DNA of 15,258 bases, taken from positions 2,501-17,758 of the forward strand of contig VIGQ01002307.1 of NCBI GenBank assembly GCA_009663005.1, in the 5' to 3' direction. Under the pieces are notes generated by a model, which worked only from the letters and a program-made list of their open reading frames with translations, was not told the DNA's origin and did not search any database. Positions 1 to 9,474 of the stretch are shown piece after piece (the first letter of the stretch is position 1; each line of letters opens with the position of its first letter). This stretch comes from Actinidia chinensis (Eukaryota; Streptophyta; Magnoliopsida; Ericales; Actinidiaceae). The position numbers and the translations under genes were made by a program.

Positions 1-82
1 ACATGTTTTTTGTTTATATATGAAAAATCAAAATCAAAACATGTTTAGTACACATGCTTTTGAACTTGTTTTCTAAAACAAG

Positions 83-430
83 GTGATGTGGTGGTGTGAT
101 GAGTATCGCCAGCAGAGCTGGTGGGGTCACTATCACGGAGTGGCTGGGGGGATTGCTGAGAGGGACACCGACAAGAGGGAATGGGCAACTGGGCAGTTTT
201 TGAAAACGGAGGTTGGAGGGGATGAGGAATTTTTTTACTGTCCTGAATTTTGGAAAACTGTTACCATCTTTTTCTGAAACAATAGTATTTGCCAATATGT
301 TATTGTAAAATTCAGTTTTCACATGTTTTTGGGCAGGTTGGAAGCCAGCGTGCAGAGGCCAAGCCCTTGCCCATAGCACTCTACCTTCGACAACAAATCC
401 TGCCCCAACCAGTATACTATTTAGCAGAGT
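83..430. other. Unrecognised exon-like segments, strand unresolved
   Basis: Two stretches of higher complexity and GC stand out from the AT-rich surroundings: about 83-250 and about 336-430. On the plus strand the second follows a plausible acceptor (ttttgggcag before gttgg) and stays open to about 530. The first is open on the plus strand for about 60 codons and contains WWCDEYRQQSWWGH. On the minus strand 14-379 is also open, Pro-rich and without any recognised motif. Neither reading matches a family I know. These could be exons of an unknown gene, pieces of a decayed element, or chance. Nothing regulatory is evident. Confidence 0.2.
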
Positions 431-540
431 TTGCGGTAGAGACAGATTTTGTTTACTTAAAAAATTACTTGACTACTGACATGTACTGTTCGACTTCAAA
501 CGTATTACGATGTTGTGGGTCATGCCTCAAATGAATTATT

Positions 541-743
541 GATCCACACAGTCAATTAGAGAATTTTTTTTAAAAAATTATGGAAAGGAAAAATTAGGAC
601 ATGGAGAAATGGAATATACATGCCATAATCTGGGGATTCGTGATGAAATCCATGTGCATTTCTTCTGCATTGGCAAGCTGTGCAGACATGGTTGGCCTAT
701 TTTGGTGTTGAGGGCATCCAACATCTGAAAACCCTAGTGGGGT
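541..743. other. Non-coding stretch, no feature seen
   Basis: AT-rich sequence with no convincing open frame, splice pair or repeat. If the candidate last exon at 744-880 is real, this would be its 3' untranslated region on the minus strand. Confidence 0.4.
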
Positions 744-880
744 TTAATAAGGCAGCGGCCTGTTGAGCTCCACTGCGCACTGGCCGTCTTTGCTGCTCAT
801 AAGGCCCACCCCTCCGTCAAGCAACCCAATGGTCCTGTCCCTGTTACGATAACCCCATGGACTCCCAGTCATAACAGTCT
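744..880 (-). CDS. Candidate terminal exon of an unknown gene
   Basis: On the minus strand an AG acceptor (catgcag) at about 881 is followed by 45 open codons ending at TAA (746-744). The reading is compact, of mixed composition and free of low-complexity bias; it contains TGSPWGYRNRDRTIGLLDGG and ends in ELNRPLPY. I do not recognise the family. It is more GC-rich than its flanks, and the sequence beyond the stop looks like AT-rich 3' UTR. A possible internal exon on the same strand lies at 3182-3307, but there is no evidence that the two belong together. A chance open frame of this length is possible. Confidence 0.3.
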
Positions 881-1029
881 CTGCATGCTCAGATACATAA
901 TTGAAAATTTGTTACATGTTGATGTCGGATCATTTGAAATCAAAACATTCATAATTACGACTTCTTATTTGAAAAATGTCCATTGGAACATATTTGTATT
1001 AATTATTCTTATATAATTTTTTTGAAAGA

Positions 1030-1245
1030 ATATCATTATTAGAGGTGTACCAATGGCCGGATTTTCCCCACCATCATTGGCCAACCCATACTGTAGCGGT
1101 TTGGATAAGCCGGACCATTTGAACTTAGGATCAATCCCGAAGCCCAGTATTATTGGACACGAGCTGTACAACGCTGTTAAAGTAATCTGCTTCCTTGAAT
1201 GAGATATTCCCGGGAAATGTAAATACCGGACATGCATCTGCACAA
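1030..1245. other. Possible degenerate repeat, weakly open on minus strand
   Basis: A GC-richer island holding ggccgga and ccggacc words, of the kind seen in old plant repeats that begin 'aggtgtaccaatgg'. The minus strand is open through it (965-1243), but that frame runs into AT-rich DNA and shows no family motif. I treat it as a repeat remnant or unknown island rather than a gene. Confidence 0.2.
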
Positions 1246-1714
1246 CGATAAAATCTCATTTCAATTTTCAATTATTCCATCTCTTATGTCCTTTTTTTTT
1301 TTTTTTTCCTACTTAAATATCAATGAGATTAAGTATACTTTACTATGCGCAGCAGCTCAGCCTTTAGGTTTCTATTAGGTCCAAAAAAACACAACACGTG
1401 TTATACAAAATTTCATACATGTGATATCATATGTAAAAAAATACTGTCAAATCATGCAAATACCATGGAACATTGCATAGACACAACACTTTTGGGCCCA
1501 TAAAAAAATGTGTCCTACACCATAGAATAAATTGGGCAAATAATTTTACTTCTGTCACAATTTGTAATAAAAATTCTTTAATATGGCTGTTTTATTCAAT
1601 AAAGTAATTATGACCCTTATGAATCATCAAATTTCCTTATTTTTTATTTGTGAAATGAATATTAACTCCCAAAAAGAAACTAATATATTAGGCTAGTCTA
1701 TTAGGTAGGAGTAG
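1246..1714. other. AT-rich intergenic DNA
   Basis: No gene-like structure. It contains a T homopolymer of about 18 bases near 1291-1308 and scattered A runs. No inverted termini that I could pair with confidence. Confidence 0.5.
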
Positions 1715-1722
1715 ATTAAAGT

Positions 1723-2122
1723 GGCATAGTTATTAAAAACTGGACTCGAACCAGCCGGTTCAACCGGAACCGGACACTAAACCGGTTCGGTAAACTATTA
1801 CGGGAAATCAAGCGAACCGGATTGACCGGTTGAACCGGCCGTTTTTTTACAGAAAACTTAAAGTTTTATTTTTTACAGTTATGAATCTCAAAATTTGAAT
1901 TGAAGTTTTAATTTTTACAGTTTGACCCCAAAATTTTGATTGAATTTTTAATTTTTTTAATAATTTTTTACTATGATTAATTTTTTACTATGAATGGGTA
2001 AAAAAATATTTTTTTTATTATTTAGAATAAAAATTAATTTTATTATTTATTAATTATAATCCGGTTGATCGTTGAATCGGTCTTTGACCAGGTTCATGTT
2101 CGGTTTGGTTCTGATAACTATG
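1723..2122. mobile_element. Non-autonomous TIR DNA transposon (MITE-like, 400 bp)
   Basis: The left end reads (gg)catagttattaaaaac. The right end, complemented, reads catagttatcagaacc, giving imperfect terminal inverted repeats with nine shared leading bases (catagttat). The flanks carry an imperfect 8-bp direct repeat, attaaagt at 1715-1722 and attaaggt at 2123-2130 (7 of 8), a length typical of hAT insertions. Both subterminal regions are dense in aaccgg/ccggtt words facing each other, while the middle is AT-rich with no coding capacity. The two extra bases at the left end leave the exact boundary uncertain. The hAT assignment rests only on target-site length. Confidence 0.6.
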
Positions 2123-2433
2123 ATTAAGGTCCTCCATTTACAAAGGTTAAGCTAGTTCTTTTAAGATGCTTTGTTGTGTGTTTGACCCCTCATAACCTCA
2201 TGACGAATAATCCCAGATTGTTTACAGTGGGAATGCTATTCCACAATTGTTTTCAAACCTGAAGCACAACCGGTCCGGTCAACCCTCAAACCAGGCAAGA
2301 ACCTAACAAACAACAACCCGTCCTGAACCGTCACAACCCGCGGTCCAACCCAACCGCGATAACATCTTCAAAAACGTAGCGGGTTTTGACGAACCGCGCG
2401 GGTTACTATCGAAAGAGAAGAGGAGTGAAGAGG

Positions 2434-2622
2434 GTGGAGTGGTCCATGGTGGTGGTGGATTTTGTGCCGGTGGTGGTGGATCGGGTGCCGGTGTGGTGGA
2501 TTCGGTGGCCGACAAGTGGTAGATTGGTTGCGCGATGGTAGTGATTTTGTGCCAGGTGGTGGCCTAGGGAAGGAGATGAAGAGTGAGAGAGGAGTGGAGT
2601 GGTCCATGGTGGTGGTGGATTC
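2434..2622 (+). repeat. Internal direct repeats, GGTGGTGGA-rich
   Basis: The block ggagtggtccatggtggtgg plus ggatt occurs at 2436-2461 and again at 2596-2621, an offset of 160 bp, with similar gaagag/gtgagag sequence before each copy. A shorter word, gattttgtgcc, also recurs at about 2458 and 2543. The repeats open frames on both strands, which look like products of the repeat rather than genes. Confidence 0.7.
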
Positions 2623-2675
2623 GCGGCTCCGTGGGGGTGGCCGGCGGCGAGGGCTTGGGTGACCGTGACGGTGAG

Positions 2676-2735
2676 AGAGAGAGTGGGTACTCCGTGTAAT
2701 TTAAAACAGTCTTGAGAGAGAGAGAGAAGAGAATG
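2676..2735 (+). repeat. GA-rich microsatellite pair
   Basis: Two short GA runs (gagagagaga near 2677 and 2714) separated by about 30 bases, inside the right half of the second foldback-like element. Confidence 0.6.
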
Positions 2736-3181
2736 AGAACCGGGTTGATTTGGGGGTTTTAAAACCCAAATCATGCACTTTAACCTATCATTTCACGTGT
2801 AATTATTTTGACCTTATAATGTTTAAATTTATTTCACTTAAACCCAATCATAATTATTTTTATTTATTTATTTATTTTAAATTATTTATGACGTCACGGT
2901 TCGATAACGTTGACCCGACGGTTGAACCGGTAACCCGTGACCCGATCATTTTTCCTTCCGGTTCGCTCACCGTCCGGGTTTCAAACATTGCATATTCACT
3001 TATTCAAAAAAAAAAAATAGTTCTTCAATATAAATTGTACGAATTTCATTTGTTTTTTTTTTCGGTGAAAAATTTTCTGGAGTGATTTTGAAATACAAAT
3101 AACTATTGGTTTTCACAATTGTCAACATCTAATTATCAAAAACAATTGGTAGTGGATTATATAAATAATCAGTTCACTCAC

Positions 3182-3307
3182 AGGCAAAACAACACGGCTG
3201 CGCCATGTTGGTAGCGACCTTTTCGATTGAATTTCGGGCACGAGCCAGAATTAATGTTCTTTGTCTCAGTACTTCATAAACTACACAACCCAATCTTGAA
3301 TTGCCCC
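3182..3307 (-). CDS. Candidate internal exon at the end of the A-rich tract
   Basis: Read on the minus strand, an extreme T-rich stretch ends in a good acceptor (ctttttag at about 3308). It is followed by 126 bp (42 codons) with one open frame containing LGCVVYEVLRQRTLILARAR, and then by a donor-like gtgagt (3181-3176). If unspliced, that frame stops within two codons after the donor. I do not recognise the peptide. The exon is more GC-rich and complex than its flanks. Splice-like borders on both sides make it better than a bare ORF, but homology would be needed to accept it. Confidence 0.27.
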
Positions 3308-3483
3308 CTAAAAAGATTTGAGAACAGAAATAGAAAACAAAACTGAAAACAGAAATTAAGAAGAAAACAAAACCAAAATCATAACTGAAATAGAAAAAAA
3401 AAATGAAATGAAAATATAAAAAAAAATCAAAATTTTTAAAAAATAGAAAATAAAAACTTAAAATATATTTAAAAAATAGAAAC

Positions 3484-3509
3484 AACACACACACCACACA
3501 CACACACAA
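3484..3509 (+). repeat. CA-rich microsatellite
   Basis: acacacacaccacacacaca followed by more CA units, inside the A-rich tract. Shorter CA runs sit at the matching place in the recurring modules at about 5399 and 7879, so the microsatellite is probably part of the module. Confidence 0.75.
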
Positions 3510-4133
3510 AATCCAAATTTGAAAATAGAAAAAAAAAAACTTAAGAAGATAAAGACACAAAAACAAACTCAAAATAGAAACTTTAAAACAAAAAGAAAAC
3601 CAAAAAAAATTGAGAAACTAAAAAAGAAAAGAAAGAGAAACATAAACAAAAAATAAAACCAGAATGAGAAATTAAAAAATATAATAAAAAAATAAAATAT
3701 AAACTAAATTGAAACAGAAACTGAAAACAAAAAAAAAATTACAATTAAAACAGAAAAAAAAATAAACAACTAAGAAACTGAAAATGGAAAATAAAAAGAA
3801 AAATTAAATATAGTAAACAAAACAAAAAATGATGCATAGACAAAAACTGAAAAAAATTTAATAAAACACAAAAACTAAAACAAAAACAATATTTATAAAG
3901 AAGAAACAGAAATTGCAAAAGAAATAACTAAAAATACAAATCAAAAACTGAAACAAGGAACACAATTTCAAGTTAAACCAAAAGAATAAAACAGAAATAA
4001 GAAAACATGAAAAAACAAACTGAAAAAACTGAAATTAAGAAGAAAACAAAAATTAAATGAGAAACTGAAAAAAGAAACAAAAACAAAAAACAAAAGTTAC
4101 AAACAGAAACTACAAAAAAAACTAGAACAAAAA

Positions 4134-4480
4134 TTAAAATTTAAAATAGAAAACAAAAAATAAAATTATAGTTTGAAAATAGAAAACAAAAACTGAAAAA
4201 TATATATAAAAAAGAGAAACACAAACAAAAAGTTTTTTTGTTTGAGAAGAATAAAAATAACTTGAGAAACTAAAAAAAGAAACAAAACAAAAACTCAAAA
4301 ATATATAAAAACAAAGGCAAAAAGTAAACAGAATTAAAAAAAAAAAACTAAGAACGAAAATTAAATTAAAAGAAAACAAAAAAACATATTAATTTAAAAT
4401 AGAAAACAAAAACGAAAAATATATATAAAAAAGGAGAAATAAACCCACACAAACAAATTCCAAAGTGAAAATGGAAAACA
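4134..4480 (+). repeat. Two copies of the recurring tract module
   Basis: The order tttaaaatagaaaacaaaaa, then a short spacer, then gaaaaatatatataaaaaa, gagaaa and an aaacacaaacaaa/acccacacaaac segment occurs at about 4138-4230 and again at 4393-4460. Related, more diverged copies lie at about 3458-3530, 5316-5430, 6455-6500 and 7797-7910. The tatatataaaaaa words of the two copies here are about 225 bp apart. Confidence 0.6.
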
Positions 4481-7278
4481 TAAAAATATAAGCAAAAACA
4501 AAATCAGAAAAGAAAAAAAATTTAGAAACTTAAAAAAATAATGAGATATTGAAAAAAAAATAAAAATAAAAATGTACACATAAAAAAATAAAAGGGCCGA
4601 AATATAGAAATTGAAAACAAATAATAAATCAAAAACTGAAAATAAAAACAAAATTGAAAGTAAAAATAAAAAAAAACAGAAGCAAAAACAAAATCTTAAA
4701 AATAATTTTTTTTGAGAAACTTAAAAACACAACATAAACAACACACAAAACAGAAACATTAAAAAAATGAGATATTGAAAAAGAAATAAAAAACATTGAG
4801 AAACTTAAAAAAAACCATAAAACAACAAAACACAAAAAACGCGAAACATACAAAAAATGATATAGTGAAAAAATAAAATAAAAAATAAAATATAACACAT
4901 AAAAATGATGCAAAAATATGAAATTGAAAAAAAAACAAAAAAATAAAATATAAAACTGAATGAAAACAAAAATTAAAGTCGAAAACCAAAAAAAACGAAG
5001 TGCGACAAACTAACAAACAACAACCTGTAAACAGAATCGAAAATTTTATAAAACCAATTAGAAAAATTTTTTAGAAAATGAAAATGAAAAACGAAAATTA
5101 AAAATAAGTAAACCAAAAAAATAAGTTTGACACATAAACTGAAAAAAAACTGGAAACAAGAAAAAAATTAAAGTAAAGAAAAAAAATTTGAAAATCGAAA
5201 AAACCTAAACCGAAAAAAAAACTGAAAACCAAAAACAAGAAAAAAATAAAAACAAAATCAAACCTACAATAGAAAAATATGAAAAATGGAAAAATGTAAC
5301 AAGAACGAAAACTTAAATTGAAAATAGAAAACAAAAACATAAATCATCATTTGAAATAGAGAGCAAATGAAAATATATCAAAAAAAAACGAGAATCAAAC
5401 ACACACAAAATCCAAAATTGTAAAATAGAAAATGAAAAAAAAAAATAAACTAAACAAAAAGAAAACAAAAAATAAATTGAGAACTGAAAAAAAATAAGAA
5501 ACATAACAAAAACAAAACAACGTAAACAAAAACACACAGCAAAAACAAAATGAGAAATTAAAAAATAATAAAAAATAATACAAAACAGAACTGAAAAAAC
5601 ATAAAAATAAAAACTAAAATAAATAAATAAACAAAATCAGAAATTGAAAATGGAAAGCAAAAATTAAAAACAGTAGAAAAAGAAAAGAAGTAGAGACGAA
5701 AAGAGAAAAAATAATAAAAAATAACAAAACTAATAACAAAAAACAATAATTAAATAGGAAAAAAATTAAGTCTCTAACAACTAGAAAAAAACTAGAAAAA
5801 TAATGAAAAACAAAAACTGAAAAAATAAAACAAAAAAATTTAATCAAAATCAGAAAATAAAAATGAAAAATAATTGAAAATAGTATAAAAAAAAAAAACT
5901 AGAGCAAAAAACTGAAAACAAACTAAGAAGAAAATCAAAAATAATTGGCTAGACAGAAACTGAAAAAAAATAATAAAAACAAAAACATAAATAGAAAACA
6001 AAAAATTTTAAACAAAATCAAAATAAAAATGAAATACAAAAATTGAAACTCGAAGAAAAAAATGAACTGAGACAGACACTAAAAAAAAAACAATGTAACA
6101 TACAAAACTGAAAAATGGAAGAAAAGTTTTTAAAAAAAATCAGAAATGAAAACGAAAACCAAAAAAACAACTAAAAAAAGAAAACAAAAAATCAATAACA
6201 AAAAAAATATAGAAAACAAAAGACAAAATTGTATAGAGAAGACAAATAAATAAAAAAAAAAAAACTGAAAAAAAAGAAAAAAAATTAAAGTTAAAACAAA
6301 AAGTTTTTAAAAAACAGAAACTGGAAAAAAACTGAAAAAACGAAAATAGAAGAAAAACAAAATCAGAACTGAAAATATACAAAAAAGAAATTTGAAAACT
6401 AAAAAAAAAACAAGAACGAATCGGAAATTGAAAATAGGAAAAACAAAAAAAAAACGTAAGTCATAATTTTGAAAATAGAAAAAAAACTAAAACGAGAATC
6501 CAACAACAAAACAAAAAATAAATGAGAAATAAAAAAACAAGAAGAAGAAGAAAAATTAAAATGAAAAAGATAAGAAATTGGAAAAAAGAAAAGAAAAAAA
6601 AAAAAAATGGTAAAACATTTGAAAAGAACAAAACTAAAAACAAAAAATGAAAATCTGTAAAAAGGACAAAAATACTGTGATTGAAATCAAAAAGAGAAAT
6701 TAAAAATAAATTAGAAAGCAAAAAACCAAAAATCTGTAAAAGAGGTTTCAAAAAATAGAAATCAAACAAAATTGGAAACAAGGGAAAAAAAACTTAAAAT
6801 TAAAGCAAAAAATAAAAATGAAAAACAAACAATAAAATAGAAGTTATCATAGGAAAACAAAAAATGAAAAACTAAGGAATGAAAATTAAAATTGGAAAAG
6901 AAATACAAAATCATATTTGAAATATAACAACAAAAAACAATTGAGAAAATTAAAGGAAAAACTGAAAATAGAAAAAAAATTGAATAGAAAACAAAAAAAC
7001 AGAACCAAAAAAAAAAAGAAGAAATATAAAAACTAAAAACAAAAAGAAATAAAAAAATAAATTGACAAAAGAAAAAGAAACATAAATATTAAAACATACA
7101 AAAAAAATGGGAAAAAAAAAAAAAAAAAAATGGAAATGAAACGAAAAAAAAAATATAAAAACATAAAAAAAGAAAAGAAAAATGAAAGAATAAAAAATAG
7201 AAACTGAACAAGAAAAAAATATAAATAAAAACTTGGGAAACAAAACACAAAAAAAAAGAAGCAAAAATTCGAAACTGA

Positions 7279-7306
7279 AAAAAAAAAAAAAAAAAAAAAA
7301 AAAAAT
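7279..7306 (+). repeat. Long A homopolymer
   Basis: An uninterrupted run of about 27 A, the longest in the window. Its length is the kind of value that assemblies often get wrong. Confidence 0.8.
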
Positions 7307-7600
7307 AGTACACTGAAAAACAGAAGCCCAAAAAACTGAGAAAAAAAAATAGAAAACAAGAATTGAAAATTGAAATTAGAAAAAAAATCGAAATTAGAGA
7401 AAAAAAAAAAAAACAAATTGAAAGAAAAACAAAAAGAAAACAAAAAACAAAAACAGAAATTGATAAACAAAAAGGAAAAAAATATAAACTGAGAAATGAA
7501 AAAAAAAGAAAGGAAGAAGAAAGAAAAAAAACCATAAAAACATAAAAAAAAAAATAAACATAAAAATAAAAAACTAATAAAAAAATAAAAATAAAAAATA

Positions 7601-7690
7601 AAATAAAAATACAAAATAAAAAATAAACAAATACAAAAATAAAAATAAAAAATAAAAATAAAATAAAAATATAAAATAAAAAATAAACAA
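7601..7690 (+). repeat. 60-bp tandem duplication inside the A-rich tract
   Basis: Bases 7601-7630 and 7661-7690 are 29 of 30 identical (aaataaaaat, then acaaaataaa or ataaaataaa, then aaataaacaa), an exact 60-bp offset. This shows local tandem duplication within the tract. Confidence 0.7.
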
Positions 7691-8421
7691 AAAAATATAA
7701 AAAATAAAAATTACAAAACAGGAGGAACAGAAAAAACTGGAAAACAAAAAAATTAAAATATAAAACTGAAAATTAAAAAAAAACTAGAGCTAAAATTTAA
7801 TTTAAAATAGAAAAAAAACATATCATAAATTGAAAATAGAAAACCAAAAACTGAATAATATATATAAAAAAAGAGAATAAACACACAAAAAAATCCAAAA
7901 ATGAAAATAGAAACAAAAAATAGAATCTGAAAACAAAAGAAAAAATAAACAAAAAACTAAATTGAAAAAACTCAACCAAAAAAAGAAGAAGAAACAGTAA
8001 AAACCAAAAAACAAAAAACAAAAAAAATCAAATAAAAAAAACTAAAAACAAAAATCAAAAATGAAGAATTGAAAAAGCAAAATAAGAAATAAAAAAAAAA
8101 AAACAAAAAATAAAAAATAAAAATAAAAATAAAAAATAAAAAATAAAAAATAAACTGAAAAGAAAAAATAAAAATAAAAATTGAAACAGAATAACAAAAA
8201 ATAAACAAATGAGAAGAAACTGAAAAATGGAAAACAAAAATTGAAGATTGCAAAACAAAAAAACAAACAAGAAGCAGAGATAAATTGAAGTATTTAAAAA
8301 CAAAATCTTTGTGTGGCAGAAAGAAACAAAGTGCAAACCAAAGTCGAAGTTTGGTGTGTGTTGTATGGAGAAGAGAATGAAGATGAACAAACTAAATAGG
8401 GTTTGAAGAAAGAAAATTGAA

Positions 8422-8430
8422 GTACTCACA
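8422..8430 (-). promoter_or_regulatory. Splice-donor-like site repeated in the array
   Basis: On the minus strand the sequence ttgtgagtac fits a plant 5' splice site (GTGAGT). Equivalent sites occur in the other units at about 8730, 9047 and (as gtgaggac) 9350. The site nearest the A-rich tract would be the last donor before it. The role is inferred from the motif only. Confidence 0.3.
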
Positions 8431-8522
8431 AACCGATTGCCGCTGAACTTCTTCTACGAGTGGAATCGGTATTTAAGGAAAGATGTTGAATTGGATATTA
8501 GTACCGTGTTGGAATTGGGGGG

Positions 8523-8540
8523 AGATCTTCCTGAAGATCT
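8523..8540. repeat. Short inverted repeat AGATCTTC/GAAGATCT
   Basis: agatcttc-ct-gaagatct forms perfect 8-bp arms around a 2-bp centre in the first unit. The other units keep only part of it (agatcttcagagattct, agatcttcctgaagattc, agatttcctgagaattt), so selection on it looks weak. Confidence 0.6.
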
Positions 8541-8579
8541 GCAATATATTGACGAAGTAGAGAGAGAGAAGGAATTTTC

Positions 8580-8640
8580 ATCGGTGTGAAGAAGAAGAAA
8601 CCTTGTGATCTGCCAATTCAGCCAGGATATTATATATTTC
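8580..8640 (-). promoter_or_regulatory. Core-promoter-like segment, array unit 1
   Basis: On the minus strand gaaatatataatatcc (8640-8625) is a TATA-like box. About 30 bases on comes a pyrimidine-rich ttcttcttcttcac stretch, then a CT run (8571-8560), the usual look of a plant start site and 5' leader. An upstream telo-box (aaaccctag, near 8710) adds to the resemblance. Function is inferred. Confidence 0.35.
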
Positions 8641-8899
8641 AAACAAAACCAAAGTTCGAAAGTTTGTTGTGTGTAGCCATTGGGAATGAATGATGAAACT
8701 AAACTAGGGTTTGAAGAAATTGAAGTAGTACTCACAAACGATTGCCTCTGAAAATCTTCTTTACGAGTGGAACAGGTTAATTAAAGTGTTGAAGTGGGGT
8801 ATTTAGTACCGTTGGAATGGGGAGATCTTCAGAGATTCTGCAATTTTATTTTAATAAAAAAATTTTGGGGGGACGAAGTAGAGAGAGAGAGAGAGATGA

Positions 8900-8966
8900 G
8901 AATTTTCTGTTCGGGTGAAGAAGAAGAAACCTTGTGACTGCAATTCAGCCAGGCTATTATATTTAC
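8900..8966 (-). promoter_or_regulatory. Core-promoter-like segment, array unit 2
   Basis: The minus strand reads tgtaaatataatagcc (8966-8951), then ttcttcttcttcacc and a long CT run (8897-8880). Same spacing and order as in the first unit. Confidence 0.35.
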
Positions 8967-9194
8967 ACAAACCAAAGTTCGAAGTTAAGTGTGTGTGTTG
9001 AATGGGAGAATGAATGAGAATGAAACTAGGGTTGAAGAAATGAAGTACTCACAACCCGATTGCCTCTGAAACTTCTTCTCAGAGTGGAATCGGTCCACCT
9101 TTCAAGATGTTGAAGTGGTATTAGTACGTTGGAATTGGGGGGAGATCTTCCTGAAGATTCGCCATATCTGACTAAGTAGATAGAGAGAGAGAGA

Positions 9195-9266
9195 ATTTTC
9201 TGTCCGGGTGAAGAAGAAAAAACCTACCGTGTGATCCTGCAAATTCAGCCCGGCTCTATATTTAAA
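9195..9266 (-). promoter_or_regulatory. Core-promoter-like segment, array unit 3
   Basis: The minus strand reads tgtttaaatatagagcc (9266-9250), then a ttttcttcttcaccc stretch and a CT run (9194-9180). The TATA-like word is altered relative to the other units but still AT-only at its core. Confidence 0.33.
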
Positions 9267-9474
9267 CACAAACCAAAGTTCTAATTTGTGTGGTGTTGTC
9301 AATTGGAGAATGAATGATTGAAACTAACTAGGGTTTGAAGAAATTGAAGTCCTCACACAACCGATTGCCTCTGAAACTTCTTCTACGAGTGTAATCGGTT
9401 TTAAGATGTTGAATTGGTATTTAGTACCGTTGGACTTGGTGGGTAGATTTCCTGAGAATTTCGCAATAGATTGA

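Larger units (their letters stand above)
2251..2988. mobile_element. Possible second foldback-like non-autonomous element
   Basis: The left end (tttcaaacctgaagcacaac, then cggtccggtcaacc) and the complement of the right end (gtttgaaacccggacggtga, then gcgaaccgg) resemble each other imperfectly. Both ends are followed by more aaccg, acccg and ccgg words, including aaccgtcac on the left and aaccgtgac on the complemented right. The core has a GGTGGTGGA-rich block and GA runs, with no transposase. I could not pair a target duplication, so the edges are approximate. It uses the same CCGG-type sequence style as the element at 1723-2122 but is not a copy of it. Confidence 0.4.
3312..8280 (+). repeat. 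5-kb A-rich, strand-asymmetric low-complexity tract
   Basis: Nearly 5 kb built from words such as gaaaatagaaaacaaaaa, actgaaaa, gagaaac and aaaataaa. In a counted line (5461-5520), 43 of 60 bases are A. T, C and G are all present but interrupt A runs at short spacing, so it is not a microsatellite of one unit. Longer modules recur inside it, which suggests an eroded amplified repeat. Minus-strand frames through it are Phe/Leu/Ser-rich and reflect composition only. No gene, TIR or LTR is visible. As DNA it could act as a nucleosome-poor or matrix-attachment-like region, or on the minus strand as a very T-rich intron; both are inference. Confidence 0.85.

Noticed and set aside
2303..2774. Overlapping Pro/His-rich minus-strand and Gly/Val-rich plus-strand frames
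   Set aside because: All follow from the GGTGGTGGA repeats; no single frame is preferred.
7279..7306. The A homopolymer as the poly(A) tail of a retroposed copy
   Set aside because: It sits inside kilobases of A-rich sequence with no gene-like body before it and no target duplication.
7363..7545. Lys/Glu-rich plus-strand frame
   Set aside because: Pure composition effect of AAA/GAA codons in the tract.
3174..8266. Many minus-strand frames of 60-190 codons rich in Phe, Leu, Ser and Tyr, which look like membrane proteins
   Set aside because: They arise because A-rich DNA reads as TTT/TTC/TTA on the other strand. Overlapping frames look alike, and none has a motif, except that the last 42 codons of the 3174-3572 frame may be an exon.
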